From NCBI RefSeq assembly GCF_049701115.1, contig NZ_JBNATX010000001.1:1-64000 (forward strand): DNA of 64,000 nucleotides, given 5' to 3'. The DNA is from Thermoanaerobacter sp049701115 (lineage in GTDB: Bacteria > Bacillota > Thermoanaerobacteria > Thermoanaerobacterales > Thermoanaerobacteraceae). The translations under genes were made by a program, and so were the position numbers. This document shows positions 27,056-34,969 of this stretch, in pieces (within the stretch, counting starts at the first letter, position 1; the number at the start of each line of letters is the position of its first letter). Under the pieces are notes generated by a model. It saw only the letters and a program-made list of their open reading frames with translations, had not been told where the DNA came from and made no database searches.

Positions 27056-27201
27056 CTGGGAGAGGAGAAATTGAAGGAAGAATTGGGGAAATTTTTATTC
27101 CCGTTAATATTATTTGCCAAAATCAAAAACTTTTATACATGTTTTTTATAAGATTTTAAAAAAATATGTTAAAATAAATAGAGGAAAGTGGGGGAAAGAG
27201 C

Positions 27202-27756
27202 TTGAGAGTCATATCAGGTAGCCTGAAAGGTAGAAAAATCAATTCTTTGGTGGGGGAGGAAGTACGGCCTACTTCGGACAGGGTCAAAGAAGCACTTTTT
27301 AATATTCTAATGGGCAGGATTGAAAGCAGTGTTTTTTTAGACCTTTTTGCAGGTACGGGGAATGTGGGTATCGAGGCTTTGAGCAGAGGAGCAGAGTTTT
27401 GCTATTTCGTGGATAAAAATTTGAGCAGTATAAGATGTATCATAGAAAATATAAATAAACTCAATCTTAAACCTTTCTGCAGGATACTTCACATGGATGC
27501 TTTTGTGGCTTTAGACATGTTTCACAAAAAAGGCATAAAATTTGATATAATATTTTTGGACCCGCCCTATCACCAAAATCTTTCGGAAAAAGCGCTAAAA
27601 CGAATAGCCTCCCTTGAAGTTTTAAAAGAGGGAGGAGTGGTTGTGGCAGAAATTCATAAAAGAGAAGAACTGAAAGAAAGATACGGGAATTTAAAAAAAG
27701 TAAAAGAGAATAGATATGGAGAAACAATTCTTGTGTTTTATGAGGAGGAACTATGA
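27202..27756 (+). CDS. rsmD: 16S rRNA (guanine966-N2)-methyltransferase
   Basis: Methylates G966 of 16S rRNA in helix 31. The 184-residue Rossmann protein starts MRVISGSLKGRKI and has the SAM motif DLFAGTGNVGIEALSRGA and the catalytic DPPY (IIFLDPPYHQ). TTG start after GTGGGGGAAAG. It overlaps coaD by four bases, the conserved rsmD-coaD pair. Confidence 0.95.
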   Translation: MRVISGSLKGRKINSLVGEEVRPTSDRVKEALFNILMGRIESSVFLDLFAGTGNVGIEALSRGAEFCYFVDKNLSSIRCIIENINKLNLKPFCRILHMDAFVALDMFHKKGIKFDIIFLDPPYHQNLSEKALKRIASLEVLKEGGVVVAEIHKREELKERYGNLKKVKENRYGETILVFYEEEL

Positions 27757-28235
27757 GAGTAGCGATTTATCCTGGAAGTTTTGATCCAGTCACATATGGT
27801 CATATTGACATAATAAAAAGAGGTGCAAATCTTTTTGATAGATTAATTGTAGCTGTTTTACGTAATCCGGCTAAGAAACCTTTGTTTTCTATTGAAGAGA
27901 GGATAGAACTTTTAAAAGAGGTTACCAAAGACATTCCTAATGTAGAGGTAGATTATTTTGATGGACTTTTAGTAGAATATGCCAGAAAAGTTAATGCAAG
28001 TGTGATAATAAAAGGCTTGAGAATGATCTCAGATTTTGAATATGAATTTCAGATGGCTCTTGTGAATAAAAAACTAAATCCCTCAATTGAAACGGTTTTT
28101 CTAATGACAAGCGCCAAGTACGGCTATTTGAGTTCTAGCCTTGTCAAGGAGATCGCTCAATTTGGTGGATGTCTGTCGGAATTTGTGCCGGATGTGGTGG
28201 CGGAAAAGCTTGTTGATAAGTTTAAGAAAAGCTGA
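27753..28235 (+). CDS. coaD: Phosphopantetheine adenylyltransferase
   Basis: Adds AMP to 4'-phosphopantetheine to make dephospho-CoA. The 160-residue nucleotidyltransferase has the T/HxGH-type motif (PGSFDPVTYGHIDII, His18), IKGLRMISDFEYE and the YGYLSSSLVKEIA C-terminal motif. It overlaps rsmD by four bases. CoaBC, which makes its substrate, is encoded at 7.3 kb. Confidence 0.96.
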   Translation: MRVAIYPGSFDPVTYGHIDIIKRGANLFDRLIVAVLRNPAKKPLFSIEERIELLKEVTKDIPNVEVDYFDGLLVEYARKVNASVIIKGLRMISDFEYEFQMALVNKKLNPSIETVFLMTSAKYGYLSSSLVKEIAQFGGCLSEFVPDVVAEKLVDKFKKS

Positions 28236-28249
28236 AGGGGGTTTTGTTT

Positions 28250-28714
28250 TTGCCAAATTTCGAGGGATTAGAGGTTATAAGCCTTTTGGAAGAACTGGAA
28301 GACATCATAGAGAATAGTTCTTCAATACCGCTTTCTAATAAGGTTTTAATAAATAAGGAAGAAGTATTGGAGCTCATACGTCAGATAAGGATAAAACTTC
28401 CTGATGAATTTAAGAGGGCAGAATGGATAAAGCAGGAAAGACAGAGGATTTTGCTGGAGGCTCAGCAAGAAGCCGAGATGATCCTTAAGGAAGCAGAGCA
28501 GAAGATAAAAGAAATGGTGAGCGAAAGTGAAATAGTGAAAAAAGCTGAGAAAAAAGCCTCGGAGATAATTTCTGCTGCGCAAGCCAATGCAAAGGAGATA
28601 AGGCTGGGAAGCCGTGAGTATGCAGACGAGTTACTTGGAAAGCTTGAAAATCAGGTAGCAGAGATTTTGAATACTATCAGAAAGAATAGAGAAGAATTAA
28701 GGGGTGTAAAATGA
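28250..28714 (+). CDS. Coiled-coil protein of unknown function after coaD
   Basis: A 154-residue, highly charged helical protein. Residues about 55-150 form a long coiled coil rich in Glu, Lys, Ala and Gln (EAQQEAEMILKEAEQKIKE), resembling the stalks of ATP synthase b/E subunits, so automatic tools may label it ATPase. No catalytic motif is seen. The TTG at 28250 is chosen because GGGGG lies 7-8 bases before it; the in-frame TTG at 28244 is too close. It ends one base before the stop of the converging ylbJ. Confidence 0.7.
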   Translation: MPNFEGLEVISLLEELEDIIENSSSIPLSNKVLINKEEVLELIRQIRIKLPDEFKRAEWIKQERQRILLEAQQEAEMILKEAEQKIKEMVSESEIVKKAEKKASEIISAAQANAKEIRLGSREYADELLGKLENQVAEILNTIRKNREELRGVK

Positions 28715-28715
28715 A

Positions 28716-29873
28716 CTAGCTTTTTGTATTTAAAGACAATAGAAGCGAAAGTGTAATTAAAAATACCATCAGAGCTATAAAAAGAAGGGTAGCAAGCTCA
28801 ATCAAGCCGGTAAAATTTTTTGGAGAATAGATGTTAAAGGCTGGTACTGACAAGGCTTGCTCTTTAAGGGGCATAAGTTTTACCATCCCATACGAATAAA
28901 TTCCTGCAAAAACGAACTGTAGAGATTTTGCGATGAAATAGGGGAAGTAAGATATTTTTGTTTTTGATATAACTCCTAATACTTGGCCGTGTATAGATAT
29001 TCCTCCCCACGCTATTATACTGCTTATGAGTACTACTTTTTGGGATACGGGGATAGAAAGTTGACTTATAAGGTTTGATCCGACTGTTATTTCCAATAAT
29101 CCGCTTAAAAAAGAAGGAATAGCTTCATCAGGAATGCCAATGTATCCCAAAAGTGGTTTAAGTAAGAGAGATAAAAAGTCTAATATACTGTAAATCTTCA
29201 AAAATTCTATTGCGACAGAAAAAAAGACAACATAGCCTCCTATTAAAAGGAGGGTGTTTACAGATTTTGTAACAGCCTCTGAAAGGAGGAGGCTAAAATT
29301 TTTTTTATTTTGAAATGAAGTCAAATATAGAGAATTCTTTGCAGAGTACATAGTTTTTGCATTGTTTTTCTTGTAAAATCTAAATAATAGGCCGGTGGTG
29401 ATGGCAGCTAAATAATTGGAAGCCATAATAATGTATCCTGCTTGAAGGTTGTTCATCATGCCTATTGCTACTGCTCCTAGCATAAAAAGAGGGCCGGAAT
29501 TGTTGCAAAAAGACATAAGTCTTTCGGCTTCTTCAGTGGAGCAAAGTCTTTCTTCCCATAATCTTGTTATTACTTGTGCTCCTACAGGATATCCTGAGGT
29601 GTAGCCTATTGCCATTGCAAAGGAACCACTGCCCGGAACATTAAAAAGAGGCCTCATTAGAGGTTCAAGAAGGCGACCCAAAAGATGGACGACTCCCAGT
29701 TGTATTAAAAGTTCAGAGCCTATAAAGAAAGGGAAAAGTGAGGGTGCGATAGTAAAGAGCCAGAGGTTTATGCCATTTTTTGCAGCATCTAAAGCTTCTC
29801 TGGGGAAGATTACAAGGGAGATGACCATTAAAAAGATTATGGAAACTAAAATGGTATAAGAAGTTTTTTTCAA
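28716..29873 (-). CDS. ylbJ: Sporulation integral membrane protein YlbJ
   Basis: A 385-residue polytopic membrane protein of the nucleoside-recognition (Gate) fold used by YlbJ. Family segments include LFTIAPSLFPFFIGSELL, GYTSGYPVGAQ and FCNNSGPLFMLGAV. In Bacillus YlbJ is a sigma-E protein needed for heat-resistant spores; the transported molecule is unknown. Start is TTG with GAGGTGGGG before it. It lies downstream of tmcAL, 47 bases apart, as in Bacillus. Confidence 0.92.
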   Translation of the reverse strand: MKKTSYTILVSIIFLMVISLVIFPREALDAAKNGINLWLFTIAPSLFPFFIGSELLIQLGVVHLLGRLLEPLMRPLFNVPGSGSFAMAIGYTSGYPVGAQVITRLWEERLCSTEEAERLMSFCNNSGPLFMLGAVAIGMMNNLQAGYIIMASNYLAAITTGLLFRFYKKNNAKTMYSAKNSLYLTSFQNKKNFSLLLSEAVTKSVNTLLLIGGYVVFFSVAIEFLKIYSILDFLSLLLKPLLGYIGIPDEAIPSFLSGLLEITVGSNLISQLSIPVSQKVVLISSIIAWGGISIHGQVLGVISKTKISYFPYFIAKSLQFVFAGIYSYGMVKLMPLKEQALSVPAFNIYSPKNFTGLIELATLLFIALMVFLITLSLLLSLNTKS

Positions 29874-29920
29874 ATTTTATCCCCACCTCAAGTCTTGTCA
29901 TTAAATATTATATGGTGAGG

Positions 29921-31126
29921 TTAGAGTTTTATGATGGGGTGATAAAAATCTAACTTTGAGATGCCAAAGTTTTTGTAGGCAAGAGTGTAGACATCTGTTG
30001 CAAATAAGTCTTTTTCAAACATTCTGGTATCTGAGATTTTTTCTTTGTACTGGGCTACTTTTGTAATGATTGGAATATACGATTTTTTCTTTATCTCTTT
30101 TAGAATTTTCTGGCCTTTTTCATTAAAACCTAATACTCTTATGTAATTAGGACCATCAAATTCCTTGAACAATCTTTTATCTATTCCAAGAATGAGATGT
30201 AAAAGTATGCGCCTTATACGGCTTTCAGTGTACCTTTTTGATTTTACGAGCTTTATCAGTTCTTTCAAATGATTTGTTTCGGCAGCAGCTTTGTAAATTT
30301 TATTATCTATGCCTTCTGCTACATCAAATATATCTTGTAGAGGATGTCCTTGTCTTAAAAGATAAAATATTATAGGAGAAAAATGCTCAAAATATACAGG
30401 TCCTTTTCCTTCACTAAAATTTCTTTCAAGTATCTCTAAGGTAAAGGATGGCACGTAGTTTTTGATTTTTTCAGTAGTATGGTCTTTTATAGTTTTTCGT
30501 ATAGAAGTTGCACTGGCAAATTCTCCTTCTAATTTAGTCGAGGTGTATAAAGCCCCCTTTCTTTTAACAGTGAAAGGTACGATAGGACTTCTTATCTTTT
30601 TTAAAGCTTTCAAATACTCTATTCCCAGGATGTTATTGGAAGTTTGAAGGGTTTTGGAAAGTTCTTTGTCCCCAGTGATCCTTAAAAGAGCCAATTCCCT
30701 CGCCTTGGCGAAAGTGAGCCCATTTTCTAAGTATTTTTTCAAATGTTTCCTATATTCTGGAGGCTCTTCCAAAAGTATGTCTGCAATCTTTGTAAGTTTC
30801 TCTAGTGAACCCTCTTCACTTCCAAAAGAGATACAATCTACCACTTTAAGGGAATCTAAAAGTTTAATGGCTCCGTAGGCAAAGTTTTCTGCTGTAGAAG
30901 TAGCGTATATTACAGGAAGCTCTATTACTAGGTCTACACCTCCTTTTAGAGCCATTTCTGCCCTCTGCCATTTATCTAAGATTGCTGGTTCTCCTCTTTG
31001 TACAAAGTTTCCGCTCATTACTGCTATTACATAGTTACATTTTGTAATTTTTATAGATTCTTGAAGATGATAAAGATGTCCATTGTGTAAGGGATTGTAT
31101 TCTACCACAATTCCTAAGACTTCCAT
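29921..31126 (-). CDS. tmcAL: tRNA(Met) cytidine acetate ligase
   Basis: A 401-residue protein of the YlbM family. In Bacillus TmcAL makes N4-acetylcytidine at the wobble base of elongator tRNA(Met), using acetate and ATP through an acetyl-adenylate. The nucleotidyltransferase motif VVEYNPLHNGHLYHL is at residues 7-21, with SGNFVQRGEPAI at 39-50. It is divergent from pta, so an acetate-using enzyme sits next to the acetate-making pta-ackA operon; whether this matters is unclear. Confidence 0.92.
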   Translation of the reverse strand: MEVLGIVVEYNPLHNGHLYHLQESIKITKCNYVIAVMSGNFVQRGEPAILDKWQRAEMALKGGVDLVIELPVIYATSTAENFAYGAIKLLDSLKVVDCISFGSEEGSLEKLTKIADILLEEPPEYRKHLKKYLENGLTFAKARELALLRITGDKELSKTLQTSNNILGIEYLKALKKIRSPIVPFTVKRKGALYTSTKLEGEFASATSIRKTIKDHTTEKIKNYVPSFTLEILERNFSEGKGPVYFEHFSPIIFYLLRQGHPLQDIFDVAEGIDNKIYKAAAETNHLKELIKLVKSKRYTESRIRRILLHLILGIDKRLFKEFDGPNYIRVLGFNEKGQKILKEIKKKSYIPIITKVAQYKEKISDTRMFEKDLFATDVYTLAYKNFGISKLDFYHPIIKL

Positions 31127-31185
31127 ATAGTTTGTATTCCTTTCAAAAAAATTTTAATAATGTACTTATTATTTTACACGAAATA

Positions 31186-31194
31186 TGGTAAAAT
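31186..31194 (+). promoter_or_regulatory. Extended -10 promoter for pta-ackA
   Basis: TGGTAAAAT fits TGnTAnAAT and lies 48 bases before the pta start. TTATTA at 31166 is a weak -35 with 17-base spacing. The promoter position rules out translation from the open frame at 31185. Confidence 0.5.
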
Positions 31195-31241
31195 GTAAAA
31201 GGGAAACCGTGTATACAATATTACAAGAGAAAGGAGATTTT

Positions 31242-32240
31242 ATGATGTCTGTGATGGACAATATTATAAAAAAGGCCAAGTCCGATAGAAAAAAGATTGT
31301 TCTCCCTGAAGGTACTGAAACAAGGACTTTGAAGGCGGCTGAGATAGTTCTGAGAGAAGGAATTGCAGATTTGGTTCTCCTGGGTAAAGAAGAAGAGATA
31401 AAAGCAAAAGCAGGGGGGCTTGATATCTCGAAGGCCGAGATTGTAGACCCAGAGGTCTCTCCTGATTTTGAGAGATATGCTATGGAGTATTATGAGTTGA
31501 GGAAGAATAAGGGAGTGACGCTGGAGGAAGCAAAAAGGTTGATGAAAGATCCGATGTATTATGGGTGTATGATGGTAAAATTAGGGCAGGTAGACGGAAT
31601 GGTTTCAGGAGCGATTCACGCTACTGCCGATGTGTTCAGACCTGCTTTCCAAATCATAAAAACGGCTCCTAATGTAAAAGTTGTCTCTAGTGCTTTTATA
31701 ATGGAAGTTCCTGATTGTAATTACGGGAGCGATGGGGTGTTTGTTTTTGCTGACTGTGCTATAAATCCAAATCCAACAGCAGAGGAGCTGGCTGCGATAG
31801 CCATTGCATCGGCCCATACTGCAAGAGTTTTGGTAGGAATTGAGCCAAAGGTAGCCATGCTTTCTTTTTCCACCAAAGGCAGTGCCAGCCATGAATTAGT
31901 AGATAAGGTGAAGAAAGCTACTGAAATAGCAAAAAGTCTGGCACCTGATTTGCTAATTGATGGAGAACTGCAGGTGGATGCCGCGATTGTTAAAGAAGTT
32001 GGAGAGTTAAAGGCTCCAGGTAGTCCTGTTGCTGGTCAAGCTAATGTGCTCATATTCCCCGATCTACAGTCCGGAAATATAGGTTACAAACTTGTGCAGA
32101 GGCTTGCTAAGGCAAATGCTATTGGACCTATTTCCCAAGGTTTGGCCAAACCTGTTAACGATTTATCAAGGGGTTGCAGTGTGGAGGATATTGTAAATGT
32201 TATAGCTATAACGAGTGTACAAGCTCAAGGAATAATGTAA
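31242..32240 (+). CDS. pta: Phosphate acetyltransferase
   Basis: Interconverts acetyl-CoA and acetyl phosphate; with AckA it makes ATP and acetate during fermentation. The 332-residue protein is the short Firmicute type without the P-loop N-terminal domain. Signatures are IVLPEGTETRTLKAA, DGMVSGAIHATADV and LIFPDLQSGNIGYKLVQRLA. The ATG at 31242 has AAAGGAG five bases before it; the next ATG at 31245 is equally possible. ackA follows directly. Confidence 0.95.
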   Translation: MMSVMDNIIKKAKSDRKKIVLPEGTETRTLKAAEIVLREGIADLVLLGKEEEIKAKAGGLDISKAEIVDPEVSPDFERYAMEYYELRKNKGVTLEEAKRLMKDPMYYGCMMVKLGQVDGMVSGAIHATADVFRPAFQIIKTAPNVKVVSSAFIMEVPDCNYGSDGVFVFADCAINPNPTAEELAAIAIASAHTARVLVGIEPKVAMLSFSTKGSASHELVDKVKKATEIAKSLAPDLLIDGELQVDAAIVKEVGELKAPGSPVAGQANVLIFPDLQSGNIGYKLVQRLAKANAIGPISQGLAKPVNDLSRGCSVEDIVNVIAITSVQAQGIM

Positions 32241-32256
32241 AAAGGAGGCAATGACC

Positions 32257-33462
32257 ATGAAGATTTTGGTTATGAATTGTGGCAGTTCTTCTTTAAAGTA
32301 TCAATTAATTGATATGGAAAGCAATAAGGTTTTGGCTAAGGGGCTAGCAGAAAGGATAGGAATAAACGATTCCCTTTTGACTCATCAGGCAGACGGTAAA
32401 GAAAAAGTGAAGATAAAAAGAGATATGAAAAATCACAAAGAAGCTATACAGCTGGTTTTAGATGCTCTTATTGATAAAGAAATGGGTGTCATAAAGGATA
32501 TGAAGGAAATAGATGCAGTTGGACACAGAGTCGTTCATGGAGCAGAGTATTTTACGGATTCTGTAATCATCGATGATGATGTCATAAAGAAATTAGAAGA
32601 TTGTATTGACCTTGCACCTTTGCATAATCCTGCTAATATTGAAGGTATAAAAGCGTGCCGGCAGATAATGCCGGAGGTACCGATGGTGGCAGTTTTTGAT
32701 ACAGCTTTTCATCAGACAATGCCGGATTACGCTTACATTTATCCAATTCCTTATCAATATTATGAAAAGTACAGGATAAGGAGATATGGCTTTCACGGCA
32801 CTTCTCACAAATATGTTTCGATGAGGGCGGCAGAATTGCTTGGTAGGCCGATAGAAGAGTTGAAGATTGTTACTTGCCATTTAGGGAATGGTGCGAGTAT
32901 TACAGCTGTAAAACACGGAAAATCTATTGATACTAGTATGGGCTTTACTCCTTTAGAGGGACTAGCGATGGGAACTCGTTCAGGAAGCATTGATCCCTCT
33001 ATTGTGACTTTCTTAATGGAAAAAGAAGGGCTTACAGCCCATGAAGTAATTGATATCTTGAATAAGAAATCAGGGGTTTATGGAATCTCTGGTATCAGCA
33101 ATGATTTTAGGGACATAGAAAATGCAGCTTTTAATGAGGGCAACAAAAGAGCCATGTTGGCCCTTAAAGTATTTGCATACATAGCGAAAAAGACGATAGG
33201 AGCTTATGTTGCAGCGATGGGAGGAGTAGATGTTATTGTATTCACTGCTGGTGTAGGAGAAAATGGTCCAGAGATGAGGGAGTTCATTTTAGAGGGATTG
33301 GAATTTTTGGGCTTTAATCTTGATAAGGAAAAGAATAAAGTAAGGGGAAAAGAGGCGATAATCTCGACAGAGGATTCAAAGGTTAAAGTAATGGTCATTC
33401 CTACAAACGAAGAGTACATGATTGCAAAGGACACGGAAAAATTGGTAAAGGGGCTTAAGTAG
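32257..33462 (+). CDS. ackA: Acetate kinase
   Basis: Makes ATP and acetate from acetyl phosphate and ADP, the last energy-yielding step of acetate fermentation. The 401-residue ASKHA-fold protein has MKILVMNCGSSSLKYQL, the catalytic-region VFDTAFHQTMP, RRYGFHGTSHKYV, and GHLGNG-type CHLGNGASI motifs. The ATG at 32257 is preferred: AAAGGAGG is 8 bases before it and only 2 before the ATG at 32251. It is followed by a strong new promoter for yceD. Confidence 0.96.
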   Translation: MKILVMNCGSSSLKYQLIDMESNKVLAKGLAERIGINDSLLTHQADGKEKVKIKRDMKNHKEAIQLVLDALIDKEMGVIKDMKEIDAVGHRVVHGAEYFTDSVIIDDDVIKKLEDCIDLAPLHNPANIEGIKACRQIMPEVPMVAVFDTAFHQTMPDYAYIYPIPYQYYEKYRIRRYGFHGTSHKYVSMRAAELLGRPIEELKIVTCHLGNGASITAVKHGKSIDTSMGFTPLEGLAMGTRSGSIDPSIVTFLMEKEGLTAHEVIDILNKKSGVYGISGISNDFRDIENAAFNEGNKRAMLALKVFAYIAKKTIGAYVAAMGGVDVIVFTAGVGENGPEMREFILEGLEFLGFNLDKEKNKVRGKEAIISTEDSKVKVMVIPTNEEYMIAKDTEKLVKGLK

Positions 33463-33464
33463 AT

Positions 33465-33507
33465 ATTGACAATTGATAGAGGGGTTAGTATAATAGGTGT
33501 TGTCAAT
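33465..33507 (+). repeat. Inverted repeat bracketing the yceD promoter
   Basis: ATTGACAA (33465-33472, covering the -35) and its exact complement TTGTCAAT (33500-33507, around the expected transcription start) are 35 bases apart. This is a possible two-site operator; chance similarity in A+T-rich DNA cannot be excluded. Confidence 0.45.
33466..33494 (+). promoter_or_regulatory. Perfect consensus sigma-A promoter for yceD-rpmF
   Basis: TTGACA (33466-33471), 17 bases, TATAAT (33489-33494): both hexamers match the consensus exactly. It starts four bases after the ackA stop and lies 37 bases before yceD. Such strength suits a ribosomal protein gene. Confidence 0.85.
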
Positions 33508-33530
33508 TACATTAAGGTGTGTGAAGAAAA

Positions 33531-34016
33531 ATGAGAATCGACCTTTTGAAGATCAAAGGGCAGCTTGGGCGCAGCGTGTACGTGGATTACGTGGAAGACC
33601 TTACAAGTTTCGATTTTAAGGGGGAAGTATTTGAAATAGTAGATCCCTTGAGGGTAAAAGGGAAAATTACTGCCCAGAAGGAAGGGTTATTTGCTGAGCT
33701 TGACATCAAGGGAAGCATAAGAGCGACTTGTGACAGATGTTTGGAAGAGTTTGTGTATCCATTAGACCTTAAGTTAAGAGAGTATGTAGAAGAAGCTGTG
33801 GACGAAGAGGTGGATGATAGTTTTTATGAGAATTTTGATATTACTACTTTTGTCCTCCATTTTGTGATACTCTCTCTTCCTATGAAGTTTTTGTGTAAAG
33901 AGGATTGCAAAGGGCTATGTCCTATTTGCGGTACTAATCTAAACTATGGAAGCTGTAGTTGTAAGAGGGAAGATATAGATCCTCGTTTAGAAGTGCTTTC
34001 TAAATTGTTGCAGTAA
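33531..34016 (+). CDS. yceD: YceD family protein (DUF177), 23S rRNA accumulation factor
   Basis: A 161-residue DUF177 protein, encoded before rpmF in most bacteria. In E. coli and plants it is needed for normal 23S rRNA accumulation. The central CDRCLEEF and the C-terminal cysteine cluster (CKEDCKGLCPICGTN, then CSC) suggest metal binding. The ATG is 11 bases after AAGGTG. It starts the yceD-rpmF transcript under a perfect consensus promoter. Confidence 0.93.
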   Translation: MRIDLLKIKGQLGRSVYVDYVEDLTSFDFKGEVFEIVDPLRVKGKITAQKEGLFAELDIKGSIRATCDRCLEEFVYPLDLKLREYVEEAVDEEVDDSFYENFDITTFVLHFVILSLPMKFLCKEDCKGLCPICGTNLNYGSCSCKREDIDPRLEVLSKLLQ

Positions 34017-34034
34017 ATGTAGGAGGTGTTGAGA

Positions 34035-34220
34035 ATGGGTGGTGTACCAAAAAGAAGAACGTCTAAAGCCAGAAGGGATACAAGAAGGAATAACAGTTTT
34101 AAGATTGCTCCACCAGCATATGTACTGTGCCCAAGATGTCATCAGCCAAAGCTTCCCCACAGAGTGTGCCCTAACTGTGGCTACTACAAGGACAAAGAAG
34201 TGATTAAAGTAGAAGAATAG
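34035..34220 (+). CDS. rpmF: 50S ribosomal protein L32
   Basis: A 61-residue bL32. It has GGVPKRRTSKARRDTRRNN and a four-cysteine zinc site (CPRCHQPK, then CPNCGYY). The ATG at 34035 follows AGGAGGTGTTGAGA; an in-frame GTG at 34026 overlaps that site. A strong terminator follows directly, separating rpmF from fapR. Confidence 0.96.
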   Translation: MGGVPKRRTSKARRDTRRNNSFKIAPPAYVLCPRCHQPKLPHRVCPNCGYYKDKEVIKVEE

Positions 34221-34221
34221 C

Positions 34222-34266
34222 AAAAAAGTAGTAATAGGAAGTTCCTATTACTACTTTTTTGTTTTT
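34222..34266 (+). terminator. Strong terminator after rpmF
   Basis: A perfect 18-bp stem (34222-34239 with 34243-34260) with a three-base loop, ending in a run of T. Its symmetry could also let it work on the minus strand. Confidence 0.92.
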
Positions 34267-34294
34267 TAAGTAGCTGTTCAGAATGAGTTTTTTG

Positions 34295-34323
34295 TTGATT
34301 TTGAGAAAAAAATAATTTATAAT
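34295..34323 (+). promoter_or_regulatory. Promoter for fapR and the fatty-acid operon
   Basis: TTGATT (34295-34300) and TATAAT (34318-34323) are spaced by exactly 17 bases, 43 bases before the fapR start. In relatives FapR represses its own promoter; I do not recognise a convincing FapR palindrome here. Confidence 0.65.
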
Positions 34324-34366
34324 TTTGGGTAGGTCATAAAAACAACTGATATTTGGAGCTGGTAAT

Positions 34367-34969
34367 ATGGCTGTGAGAGTGAGCAAGGCGGAAAGGCAAA
34401 GACTTTTAAAAGAAAAGATAAACGAGAATCCCTTTTATACAGACGATGAACTGGCGGAGATGTTCGGAGTAAGCGTGCAGACTATAAGGCTTGATAGAAT
34501 GGAATTGGGCATTCCTGAAGTTAGAGAAAGGATAAAAAATGTTGCAGAAGAAAATTATAGAAAGGTAAAGACCATTCTTGGGGCAGAAGTAGTAGGAGAG
34601 TTAATAGATCTGGAATTGGGTAAAAGAGGGATATCTATATTTGAGCCTACTGAAGAAATGGTTTTTGTAAAAACAAAAATTGTAAAGGGACAGTATATAT
34701 ACTCTCAGGCAGAATCTCTCGCTCTATCTTTAATTGATGCTCCTGCAGCTTTGATTGGGGTTGCTAACATAAAATATAAGTATCCTGTCAAGGTTGGAGA
34801 TAGGTTGGTTGCTAAAGCAGAAGTAATAAGGCAGAGAGGGAACAAGTATTTTGTCTGGGTGAAGATAAAAGTCAAAGAAAAAGAAGTATTCAGAGGTAAG
34901 TTTATACTGGTGGCTTTAGACGAGGATTTTTTGCGAAAAAGGAGTGACACGGTTGAGGTTGGCAGTTGA
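34367..34969 (+). CDS. fapR: FapR, malonyl-CoA-responsive repressor of lipid synthesis
   Basis: A 200-residue FapR. An N-terminal helix-turn-helix (DDELAEMFGVSVQTIRLDR, about 26-44) is joined by an amphipathic helix to a C-terminal hot-dog domain (about 75-190) that binds malonyl-CoA and releases DNA. In Bacillus it controls fap, plsX and fab genes, and here it heads exactly those genes. GGAG lies eight bases before the ATG. It overlaps plsX by 17 bases, so repressor and first enzyme are translated together. Confidence 0.94.
   Translation: MAVRVSKAERQRLLKEKINENPFYTDDELAEMFGVSVQTIRLDRMELGIPEVRERIKNVAEENYRKVKTILGAEVVGELIDLELGKRGISIFEPTEEMVFVKTKIVKGQYIYSQAESLALSLIDAPAALIGVANIKYKYPVKVGDRLVAKAEVIRQRGNKYFVWVKIKVKEKEVFRGKFILVALDEDFLRKRSDTVEVGS

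Noticed and set aside
27071..27151. 26-codon gene starting with TTG
   Set aside because: A ribosome-site-like sequence is present, but length, A+T bias and lack of any recognisable family make chance likely. It is kept only as part of a low-interest finding.
31185..31241. N-terminal extension of pta
   Set aside because: The open frame begins inside the extended -10 and lacks a ribosome site; homologues start near 31242.
34324..34366. FapR operator at the fapR promoter
   Set aside because: Autoregulation is expected from the family, but no convincing palindrome is visible in the leader.
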